A DNA stretch of 22,382 bases from the NCBI RefSeq assembly GCF_943908415.1, contig NZ_CALTSY010000031.1, positions 1 to 22,382 of the forward strand, in the 5' to 3' direction. Shown here piece after piece: positions 1 through 6,212 of the stretch. The translations under genes were made by a program, and so were the position numbers. The stretch comes from an uncultured Anaerococcus sp. (GTDB lineage Bacteria > Bacillota > Clostridia > Tissierellales > Peptoniphilaceae). Every line of letters starts with the position of its first letter. Position 1 is the stretch's first letter. The notes under the pieces are model-generated. The model ran no database searches, was not told the origin of the DNA, and saw only the letters and a program-made list of their open reading frames with translations.

Positions 1-48
1 AGTTTCCTCGTCTTTTTTTCTATGTTGGGACTTTTGCAACAGCCCCTT
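1..48 (-). mobile_element. Insertion-sequence end (terminal fragment), left window edge
   Basis: Bases 1-48 are the reverse complement of 22328-22374 except for one base in a T run (seven T here, six there). The tip reads GGGGCTGTTGCAAAAG on the minus strand, the style of an insertion-sequence terminal inverted repeat. The tip faces rightward and ends near 43-48, so the element body lies left of the window. No transposase sequence is included. The family cannot be fixed from the end alone; IS1182-like and IS6-like elements have similar-looking tips. Confidence 0.75.
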
Positions 49-79
49 TTTTTGTAAAAAAAATTATTTGAGGTAGGAT

Positions 80-88
80 TGATAAAAT
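80..88 (+). promoter_or_regulatory. Extended -10 promoter for the phospholipase D-like gene
   Basis: TG at 80-81, one base, then TAAAAT at 83-88 forms an extended -10 element, about 23 bases before the ATG at 111. No good -35 is visible. An AAGGAG ribosome site follows at 101-106. The promoter sits only about 30 bases inside the insertion-sequence boundary, so any upstream element may have been replaced by the insertion. Confidence 0.4.
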
Positions 89-110
89 ACTAGTTTTATT
101 AAGGAGATAT

Positions 111-1517
111 ATGAAAGGTAGAATAATGAAAGTCTTTCTTGGATTTATAATTTACATATTGATATTTTCTAGCTTGCCTTATATAAGACAAAAGGAAATA
201 TCTCCAAAATATAAAAGAAATTTTAATATAGATAAGTTTTATAAGGCAGATGGATCCTTAGCCTATGCCAAAATTATCAGGGACAATGACCAGGCTAGGA
301 TTGAAAAGATCAGGGCTATAGACAATGCTAAAGACAAGATAAGGATTGGAAGCTATAGATTAGTTGTTGATGAAAGTTGTAAAACTTATATGGCAAGCTT
401 ATTAGAAGCGGCAAAAAGGGGAGTTGATATAGAAATAATATTAGATGGAAATACGCTTTTTACAAACTCTGGCAAAAATAATTATTTTTTAGCTCTAGAA
501 AGTTTCCCGAATGTCCACATAAAGATATATAATCCCATGAATTTATTAAAGCCATGGTCGCTTATGGGTAGGATGCACGATAAGTATATGATTGTTGATG
601 ATAATAAAGCCTTCTTAGGTGGTAGGAACATAGAAGATAGATTTTTTAAGACAGAAGGTAAATTTACCTATGATTGGGATGTCTTAATTTATTATAAGAA
701 AAGAAGTGAGAATGATGCTCTTAAGCAACTAGAAAATTACTTCAATAATATATATATTAATGGTCAAAGAAATAAAGATGTCAAAGATGCAGCTATATTT
801 GCAAACGATAAGAAAAATAATCTACTTATAAGTGAACTTGAAAGTATATACAAGGAAGATAAAAAATCTAATCCAGCAAATTATAGACCTATAAACTATG
901 AGCAAAATCTCACGAAGGTAGGCAAAATAAGTCTTATAGCAAATCCAGTTAATGTATATAGTAAAGAGCCAGTAGCCTTTTATGAAATTACTGAATTGAT
1001 GAAAAATGCAGACAAATCGGTGAGTATCCATACACCATATGTTATAGCCAATAATTTTATCTTTGAAAATCTAGAAGATATATCTGGCAATGCACCTACA
1101 ACATTATTTACAAATTCACCTGATACAGGTGCAAATACAGCAGGCGTAGGTGATTATATTATTCATGAAAAGAAGCTTAGAACTATGGACATAAAACTTT
1201 TGGAAAATGAAAAGCCTCAATCTTATCATGGCAAGGCCTTTGCTATAGATGATAATATATCTGCTATAGGTAGTTTTAATTGGGATATGAGATCTGTTTA
1301 TATAGATACGGAATTGATGCTTGTAATAGAGGGCGAGGACTTTTCCAATGAAGCAAGGAATGAATTTGCCTTCTATGAGGATGATGCAACAAGAGTTTTA
1401 AGCAATGGAGAAAGGGTAAACCTATCAGATAGGAAAATTTCCAAGGCAAGTTTTGTAAAGAAATTTTTAGCTGTCTTATTTACAATATTATTTTATCCTC
1501 TAAGGTTTTTATTCTAG
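111..1517 (+). CDS. Membrane-anchored phospholipase D-like / cardiolipin synthase-like protein
   Basis: 468 aa with two HKD catalytic motifs of the phospholipase D superfamily: H156-x-K158-x4-D163 followed by GG at 170-171, and H373-x-K375-x4-D380 followed by GSFN. Members transfer or hydrolyse phosphatidyl groups; cardiolipin synthases join two phosphatidylglycerols. A hydrophobic segment at about 6-24 should anchor the N-terminus, and residues about 448-468 form a second hydrophobic tail, so the enzyme probably sits on the membrane surface. Typical bacterial cardiolipin synthases carry two N-terminal helices and are near 480-510 aa. The single N-terminal helix plus C-terminal helix is closer to the broader family of PLD-like proteins of uncertain substrate. 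AAGGAG at 101-106 supports the ATG at 111; ATG 126 is an alternative. The family assignment is firm, the substrate is not. Confidence 0.85.
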   Translation: MKGRIMKVFLGFIIYILIFSSLPYIRQKEISPKYKRNFNIDKFYKADGSLAYAKIIRDNDQARIEKIRAIDNAKDKIRIGSYRLVVDESCKTYMASLLEAAKRGVDIEIILDGNTLFTNSGKNNYFLALESFPNVHIKIYNPMNLLKPWSLMGRMHDKYMIVDDNKAFLGGRNIEDRFFKTEGKFTYDWDVLIYYKKRSENDALKQLENYFNNIYINGQRNKDVKDAAIFANDKKNNLLISELESIYKEDKKSNPANYRPINYEQNLTKVGKISLIANPVNVYSKEPVAFYEITELMKNADKSVSIHTPYVIANNFIFENLEDISGNAPTTLFTNSPDTGANTAGVGDYIIHEKKLRTMDIKLLENEKPQSYHGKAFAIDDNISAIGSFNWDMRSVYIDTELMLVIEGEDFSNEARNEFAFYEDDATRVLSNGERVNLSDRKISKASFVKKFLAVLFTILFYPLRFLF

Positions 1518-1544
1518 AGAAGATCGATAACTTTTAGTTTTTCT

Positions 1545-1553
1545 TGATATGAT
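1545..1553 (+). promoter_or_regulatory. Possible extended -10 promoter for the prolyl isomerase gene
   Basis: TG, one base, then TATGAT (1548-1553) resembles an extended -10 and would start RNA near 1560, giving a leader of about 68 bases before the ATG at 1628. No convincing -35 is present. There is no terminator between the preceding gene and this point, so read-through from the phospholipase D-like gene is also possible. Confidence 0.3.
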
Positions 1554-1627
1554 ATATTATAGGAATGTTATGTTTTATCTAATTTTGGTTATATATAAAA
1601 AAGCTAGAGAAAAGAAAAGAGGTATAT

Positions 1628-2149
1628 ATGAGTGATAATCCAATAGTTACATTTGAAATGGAGAATGGAGATATAATCAAGGCAGAGCTATATCCTAAGA
1701 TAGCTCCAAATACAGTAAATAATTTTATATCTTTAATCAATGATAACTTCTATGATGGACTAATATTTCATAGGGTTATAAAAGGATTTATGATTCAAGG
1801 TGGAGATCCAGAAGGAACAGGCATGGGTGGTCCAGGCTATGGAATCAAGGGTGAATTTGCATCCAATGGTTTTGAGAATAACCTAGAACATGAGGTTGGA
1901 GTTCTATCTATGGCAAGATCTATGATGCCAAACTCAGCAGGTAGCCAATTTTTCATCATGCATAAAGATAGTCCACACCTAGACGGAGATTATGCTGGAT
2001 TTGGTAAAGTTATAGAGGGCATGGATGTAGTTGATAGAATTGCAGAGACAAAGACCGATATATCAGATAGACCAGTAGATGAGCAAAAAATCAAAAAAGT
2101 AACAGTAGATACTTTTGGAAAGACCTATCCAGAACCAGAAAAATTATAA
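1628..2149 (+). CDS. Cyclophilin-type peptidyl-prolyl cis-trans isomerase
   Basis: 173 aa, a single cyclophilin domain that catalyses cis-trans isomerisation of prolyl bonds during protein folding. Active-site landmarks are in order: F47-H48-R49, then QGGDP at 57-61, a glycine-rich turn at 63-70, M95-A96-R97, and Q107-F108-F109. The position that carries the cyclosporin-contact tryptophan of human cyclophilin A appears to be tyrosine (Y122), a common bacterial variation. There is no signal peptide or lipobox, so it is cytoplasmic, and the length matches compact bacterial PpiB proteins. AAGAGG a few bases before the ATG supports the start. A strong terminator follows directly. Confidence 0.93.
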   Translation: MSDNPIVTFEMENGDIIKAELYPKIAPNTVNNFISLINDNFYDGLIFHRVIKGFMIQGGDPEGTGMGGPGYGIKGEFASNGFENNLEHEVGVLSMARSMMPNSAGSQFFIMHKDSPHLDGDYAGFGKVIEGMDVVDRIAETKTDISDRPVDEQKIKKVTVDTFGKTYPEPEKL

Positions 2150-2170
2150 TTAATATTAAAAATAGAAAAA

Positions 2171-2209
2171 AGGTGGTAAAGCATAAATTTGTGCTTTACC
2201 ACCTTTTTT
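2171..2209. terminator. Bidirectional intrinsic terminator between convergent genes
   Basis: A 13-bp perfect stem (2171-2183 with 2192-2204), 8-base loop, T run 2205-2209 on the plus strand and an A run before 2171, which is a T run on the minus strand. It serves the prolyl isomerase gene (stop at 2149) and the minus-strand operon whose last stop codon lies at 2208-2210, inside the T tract. Confidence 0.92.
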
Positions 2210-2453
2210 ATTTCAATTCTGTTCCACAATGTGGACAAGTTTTTTTAAATGCTGACTCTCTTGTAATATGAGATTTACAATTAGGGCAATTATAGTATTT
2301 TTTTGAAATTACAAGCGTTGTGATAAATAATATTAATGTAGTAATTGCAATTAATTCATTAATCGATTCATATAAAGTGACTTGTAAAATAACAAAAACT
2401 AATATCAGTATAGCTATTAGAAAATTTATCATGCTAGCATTTTTATAAGAAAT
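2208..2453 (-). CDS. Small membrane protein with C-terminal zinc ribbon (apparent ATT start)
   Basis: About 81 aa: two hydrophobic helices (about 10-24 and 33-50) followed by a CPxC-x13-CPHC zinc ribbon ending in GTEL. Function is unknown. The only in-frame GTG (2460-2462) is itself part of the ribosome site AGGAGGTGG, and a stop codon lies just upstream. An ATT codon at 2451-2453 sits 8 bases after AGGAGG. Starting there makes the protein align without gaps to the neighbouring paralogue at 2482-2740, with all four cysteines at the same positions (56, 59, 73, 76). ATG at 2430-2432 is 29 bases from the ribosome site and would begin inside the first helix. If the GTG were used the product would be 84 aa. 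It is the last gene of the fbp operon and ends in the bidirectional terminator. Confidence 0.75.
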   Translation of the reverse strand: MSYKNASMINFLIAILILVFVILQVTLYESINELIAITTLILFITTLVISKKYYNCPNCKSHITRESAFKKTCPHCGTELK

Positions 2454-2481
2454 ATTAACCACCTCCTAATTAATTTTATAA

Positions 2482-2740
2482 TCATTTTTCGGATTCATAT
2501 AAATACTTTCCACAATATGGACAATATCCACTCTCTCTTGGAATCTCCCTCAAATATGAATGGCAATGAGGACATCTACTGTATTTTAAATTTATAGCTA
2601 AGGCAATTATCATTAAAATTATTGATAAATAAAAGTAAATGTCCAATTCACCATGATCCATATTATTTTGCTACTAGAAGCAAAATTACTGCAATTATAG
2701 AAATAATAGCTGTAACTTTTTTAGATGTTCTTAAATTCAT
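2482..2740 (-). pseudogene. Frameshifted paralogue of the membrane zinc-ribbon gene (or two overlapping small ORFs)
   Basis: Two short minus-strand frames abut. 2740-2663 encodes 25 aa (MNLRTSKK, then a hydrophobic helix). 2661-2482 encodes 59 aa with a second helix and a CPHC-x13-CPYC zinc ribbon. The first stop (TAA) and the second ATG are separated by one base. Removing one A from the AAAA run at 2666-2669 joins them into an 85-aa protein that aligns gaplessly with the downstream gene at 2208-2453, cysteines included. This looks like a tandem duplicate broken by a one-base insertion. Reinitiation at the ATG or a +1 ribosomal shift at AAA-TAA-T are alternatives. AGGTG, overlapping the fbp stop, serves the first ATG; the second ATG has no ribosome site of its own. 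Confidence 0.65.
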
Positions 2741-2749
2741 ACTTTTCAC

Positions 2750-4648
2750 CTATAAAGTGTCATACTTTTCTAGGAGTTTTTCTAAAACTTTGATTCTTTC
2801 TTGGATCTTTTTGCCCTCATCAGTATCTTTAATAAGCATTCTTGGATGTAGGACTTCTATTTCCTTTATATTTGGCCTATAGGAACTTACCTCATCCGTT
2901 ATAGATTCATAGTTTGTATGCTCTGCTAGAGATACAGCATGGGAATTAAATACTAGAGTATAACCAGCTATACCTGTCTTATCCTGATAAGGTTTTGAGA
3001 TCCCTCCATCTATTACATATAGCTTACCCTTAGCCTTTACTGGGCTGTCGCCTTTTTTTGTCTTAACAGGCACATGACCGTTGACAATTCTTCTCTTATT
3101 ACAGGTAACATCAAATTCATCTAGGATCATATCTACTATTTCTTCCTTATTGGAAAGTTTGAAATATGGATTATATATCTCTTCTTTTAACTTCTTATCT
3201 TCTATAAAAATGTTTTCAAAGTATGAAAATTGGGACTTGCCGAAGATAGGAGAATTCTTACTATTAAACAAGTACCACATAATATCTATGGCATAGGGAT
3301 CGTTTTTATAATAGGCATCTCGTGCTAGGGCATCAAACTTATCCATCAATGATTTGCCTGAAAATTTGCCCCCATCTATATCAACGTCTGTGAATGTACC
3401 ATCTTCATTTAATGGTATGCATCCATGAAATAAGAGTGAGCCATTCTCTACCTTATACATAGATCCTTTTTCATATAGGAAGTCTATATGTTTGTTAATC
3501 TTCATACCTCGCTTAAAATCTAGTTGTAGGGCATTTATAACTATTTGTTCATCTTCTGTTAGCTTTAATGGATCTTTCGGATCTATTGTTGGAAAATTTG
3601 TATCCTTTAAAGGAGAACCCTTATAAGTCATATCTTCAAAATTGATATGCTTTAAGAAATTCCTATCATCCATATCAAATTCTTTGTTGCGCTCTATAAG
3701 CTGTCCATCCAGCTTATATCTAATAATGCTTATAGCTTTAAACATCTTTGCAGCTGTTTCTGAGCTTATATTATCATAAATATTTGTATCAAAGATTCTA
3801 GGTGCAAAGAGTTTTGCAGGGTCGTCAGCATAAACTTTTAGTGAAAACTCATAAAGTGGTCTAAGATTGATACCATAACCATCCTCTAACATATCTATAT
3901 TGTTATATTGGATAGCATTGGCAATGCATGCTGCTGTGAGGGCCTTGCTACCAGAGACAGCTCCCATCCATTCTATATCGTGATTACCCCATTGTATATC
4001 CACATTTGGGAAAGCTAAGAGCTCATCCATAATAATTTGTGGAGATGGGCCCCTATCATATATATCTCCCACGACATGTAATTTATCTACGCTTATTCTT
4101 TGAATAAGTGTAGATATTAATATTATAAAATCAGGAGCAGCCCCATATTTTACAGTATTTTCTATGAGCTTATCATAATAGGGCTTTTTATTGTATTCAG
4201 AATCATTTGTATATATTAGCTCATCTACTATGTCAGTATAGCAATTTTTGAATTTTTCACGAACATAGGTCTTAGCATATTTAGTGGATACAAATTTAAA
4301 TAAGCTAATAAGCCTATGGATTGTTATAGTAAGATAATCTTCTGTTAATTCACCATTGATTTCCATCTCGTGGAGGACTTCCTTAGGATTATAGACTAGT
4401 TCTGCAAGTTTATCTTGCTCTTCTTTTAGTAAGGTGTCTCCAAAATGGATGGATGTTTTTTCTCTAATATTACCAGAAGCTGACTTTAGTAATTGTAAAA
4501 ATGCACTTGCTTCTCCATGGACATCTGAGAAAAAATATTCTGTTCCCTTAGGTAGATATAGCTTTGAGTTTAAGGATATGAGTTGATTTCTAAGACTTGT
4601 TTTAGTGTTGTAATGTTCTTTAAGTAACTTATAATAATTTTCTTCCAT
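2750..4648 (-). CDS. fbp: Class III fructose-1,6-bisphosphatase
   Basis: About 632 aa, the usual size of the Firmicute class III enzyme, which hydrolyses fructose 1,6-bisphosphate to fructose 6-phosphate in gluconeogenesis. It is a metallophosphatase fold. Counting from the upstream ATG at 4660, the metal ligands are FFSDVHGE (D46, H48), GDIYDRG (198-204), GNHD (225-228), NGHVP (H529) and the DGG at 551-553. The ATG at 4658-4660 has poor ribosome pairing, and its second codon begins an AGGAG that lies 4 bases before the ATG at 4646-4648. I therefore prefer the shorter start, with the 636-aa form as the alternative. It lies second in a minus-strand operon, 42 bases after the membrane protein gene. 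Its stop overlaps the ribosome site of the next small gene. Confidence 0.95.
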   Translation of the reverse strand: MEENYYKLLKEHYNTKTSLRNQLISLNSKLYLPKGTEYFFSDVHGEASAFLQLLKSASGNIREKTSIHFGDTLLKEEQDKLAELVYNPKEVLHEMEINGELTEDYLTITIHRLISLFKFVSTKYAKTYVREKFKNCYTDIVDELIYTNDSEYNKKPYYDKLIENTVKYGAAPDFIILISTLIQRISVDKLHVVGDIYDRGPSPQIIMDELLAFPNVDIQWGNHDIEWMGAVSGSKALTAACIANAIQYNNIDMLEDGYGINLRPLYEFSLKVYADDPAKLFAPRIFDTNIYDNISSETAAKMFKAISIIRYKLDGQLIERNKEFDMDDRNFLKHINFEDMTYKGSPLKDTNFPTIDPKDPLKLTEDEQIVINALQLDFKRGMKINKHIDFLYEKGSMYKVENGSLLFHGCIPLNEDGTFTDVDIDGGKFSGKSLMDKFDALARDAYYKNDPYAIDIMWYLFNSKNSPIFGKSQFSYFENIFIEDKKLKEEIYNPYFKLSNKEEIVDMILDEFDVTCNKRRIVNGHVPVKTKKGDSPVKAKGKLYVIDGGISKPYQDKTGIAGYTLVFNSHAVSLAEHTNYESITDEVSSYRPNIKEIEVLHPRMLIKDTDEGKKIQERIKVLEKLLEKYDTL

Positions 4649-4690
4649 AAGACTCCTCATTTCTTTTTAGCCTAAAGTTTTCAATAAACA

Positions 4691-5425
4691 TTAATCTTCT
4701 TCTTCAGAATAACCGATATCTTTATCATCAATATTATCAGTAATAATTCCTTCTCTTTCTATTACTTCTTTTTCATCGCTCTCCTTATTTATATTCCCGC
4801 TTTCAAAAATCATTTTTTCGTCTTTAGGAATATTTGTTTCTTTTGGAGTATATTTATCTTCTTTATGATCATCTATGACTTTATTTGCGACTATATCTTC
4901 TTCTATAGTTTCATCCTTAAATTCATTAGCTGTCGGCTCAAACTCTATATAGTTTTTGCCTCTTAAATCTTGATTTCTCTTGGACCTAGCCTTTGATGAG
5001 TATAGACCACGAGACTTGGCTATAAGACCTAAAAGTGAATTAACTACCAAAATTCCATTTAATACAAAAAATACATATATGAAATTGGTAGTAAGATTTC
5101 TAAAGCCTATATAAATAAATCCTGTAATTACCAAAAATATTAGGCCAAATACAAAGTTTGATAGATGGTATTGTCCATATTCACCAGGTTTAAAAATATG
5201 TTTTGTAATTATAAAGTTTACTATAAACAAAATAGCAAATCCTATCATTATAAGTGGCTTAACCAAAGCTAGTGAAATACCTGTAAATCCTAATAGGTCT
5301 AGAAAAGCTACTAGTAAATCAATATCTAGCAAGGCTGTAAATACTATCCCAAATAAGAATAATATGGTCATAATTGACCTAAATATTCCTGTTATCACGC
5401 TAAAAAATTTGATTGTATCTTTCAT
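4691..5425 (-). CDS. Membrane protein of unknown function, four helices and acidic cytoplasmic tail
   Basis: 244 aa, not recognised as a named family. Hydrophobic segments lie at about 17-34, 54-74, 88-107 and 112-137. They are followed by a short basic patch (KSRGLYSSKARSKR) and a roughly 90-residue tail rich in Glu, Asp and Lys that ends in EEED. The positive patch after helix four suggests that the tail is cytoplasmic. GGAGG lies 4 bases before the ATG. It is the first gene of a minus-strand operon leading into fbp. That position suggests co-expression only and does not show a metabolic role. The tail has no visible motif and is probably disordered. Confidence 0.8.
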   Translation of the reverse strand: MKDTIKFFSVITGIFRSIMTILFLFGIVFTALLDIDLLVAFLDLLGFTGISLALVKPLIMIGFAILFIVNFIITKHIFKPGEYGQYHLSNFVFGLIFLVITGFIYIGFRNLTTNFIYVFFVLNGILVVNSLLGLIAKSRGLYSSKARSKRNQDLRGKNYIEFEPTANEFKDETIEEDIVANKVIDDHKEDKYTPKETNIPKDEKMIFESGNINKESDEKEVIEREGIITDNIDDKDIGYSEEED

Positions 5426-5443
5426 ACTTCCTCCATTTGTATT

Positions 5444-5452
5444 ATTATAACA
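5444..5452 (-). promoter_or_regulatory. Extended -10 promoter of the fbp operon
   Basis: On the minus strand TG, one base, then a perfect TATAAT (5449-5444) forms an extended -10. The -35 region is poor, which extended -10 promoters tolerate. RNA would start near 5437, giving a very short leader before the GGAGG at about 5430 and the ATG at 5425. Confidence 0.5.
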
Positions 5453-5488
5453 TAAATATTAGCTATGTAGTGACTACTTATTAGTTTA

Positions 5489-5497
5489 TGGTATAAT
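5489..5497 (+). promoter_or_regulatory. Extended -10 promoter of the nitroreductase gene
   Basis: TG, one base, then a perfect TATAAT (5492-5497). RNA would start near 5504, about 54 bases before the ATG. It diverges from the fbp operon promoter, with about 42 bases between the two -10 boxes, so the two transcripts could share a regulator. Confidence 0.5.
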
Positions 5498-5557
5498 TAA
5501 AATTTAACTCGAAAAATAAATAAGTCTTCGTATAGTAATAGTAGAGTGAGGTAATTT

Positions 5558-6064
5558 ATGGATTTTTATGATGTTTTAGAAAAAAGAGTTTCTACTAGAA
5601 AGTTTGAAAAAGAAAAAGTAAGTGATGTTGATATCAATCAGCTTTTATATGCTGCCTACAAGGCACCCATCGCAAATGGCTTATATGATAAGTGTAGACT
5701 TACAGTTATTAAAGAAAAATCATTAATTGAAGAAATCAGCAAAGAATACATGCAGCTTAATGGTAGTGATAAGGACTCATTATTTGATGCTCCATTATTT
5801 ATCCTCTTTTCATCAAGCAAAGAAGATAACTCCAAATATGAGGATGCAGGCTGTGTTTTAGAAAATATATCCTTAGCTGCAACTAGCTTAAATTTAGGTT
5901 CATGCTATATAAGGGGAGCTATTAATAGTTTGGGAAATGAAGCCAAATATATTGAAAAACTTAACTTAGATGAGGGATTCTTTCCTGTAAGTGGAATCGT
6001 AATAGGAAAGACTAGCAAAGAATTAAAAGCTAAAGACCATAATATTACTACGAATTTCATATAA
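5558..6064 (+). CDS. Nitroreductase-family flavoprotein
   Basis: 168 aa, at the short end of the nitroreductase superfamily, whose members bind FMN as dimers and reduce nitro groups, quinones or flavins with NAD(P)H. The N-terminal R10-x-S12-x-R14-x-F16 pattern is the usual FMN phosphate-binding start. The middle carries a DAPLFILF strand at about 77-84 and a glycine/cysteine turn followed by RG at about 115-120, as in the family core. The C-terminus ends soon after a GIVIGK strand. There is no signal peptide. GTGAGG before the ATG supports the start. No terminator separates it from the rpoB promoter, although the hairpin at 6157-6191 could end its transcript. The physiological substrate cannot be told. 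Confidence 0.85.
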   Translation: MDFYDVLEKRVSTRKFEKEKVSDVDINQLLYAAYKAPIANGLYDKCRLTVIKEKSLIEEISKEYMQLNGSDKDSLFDAPLFILFSSSKEDNSKYEDAGCVLENISLAATSLNLGSCYIRGAINSLGNEAKYIEKLNLDEGFFPVSGIVIGKTSKELKAKDHNITTNFI

Positions 6065-6079
6065 ATATTCAATTTGGAT

Positions 6080-6109
6080 TTGACAAATGCTTAATAATAG
6101 TAGTATAAT
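6080..6109 (+). promoter_or_regulatory. Consensus promoter of rpoBC with overlapping palindrome
   Basis: Perfect TTGACA (6080-6085), 18-base spacer and perfect TATAAT (6104-6109), the best housekeeping promoter in the window, placed about 100 bases before rpoB. A perfect 9-bp inverted repeat, AATGCTTAA (6086-6094) and TTAAGCATT (6109-6117), occupies the spacer and the start site, leaving the -10 between its arms. The arms could be an operator. Confidence 0.8.
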
Positions 6110-6122
6110 TAAGCATTGCTAG

Positions 6123-6191
6123 AAATCTGTTTATAGAGATTTTTATTCGTATTTTAGGCTAAAATATATTAATATTTAGCCTTTTGTTTTT
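6123..6191 (+). terminator. rpoB leader hairpins: terminator-like stem with a competing alternative
   Basis: The leader can form AAATCT (6123-6128) with AGATTT (6137-6142). Next comes a terminator-like hairpin: GGCTAAA-A-TAT (6157-6167, one bulged A), loop ATTA, ATATTTAGCC (6172-6181), followed by TTTTGTTTTT (6182-6191). An alternative hairpin, ATTTTA (6151-6156) with TAAAAT (6160-6165), uses part of the same left arm and would exclude the terminator. This is attenuator-like. It may instead simply end the upstream nitroreductase transcript. Confidence 0.5.
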
Positions 6192-6212
6192 AAAGATAAG
6201 GAGTTTTGATTA

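Noticed and set aside
2700..2760. Terminator between fbp and the small zinc-ribbon genes
   Set aside because: No stem with a T run is present. The gap is 9 bases and the next ribosome site overlaps the fbp stop, which indicates one operon.
2622..2882. 86-codon plus-strand frame across the fbp 3' end
   Set aside because: It runs antisense to the zinc-ribbon paralogue and fbp, with no ribosome site and no recognisable domain.
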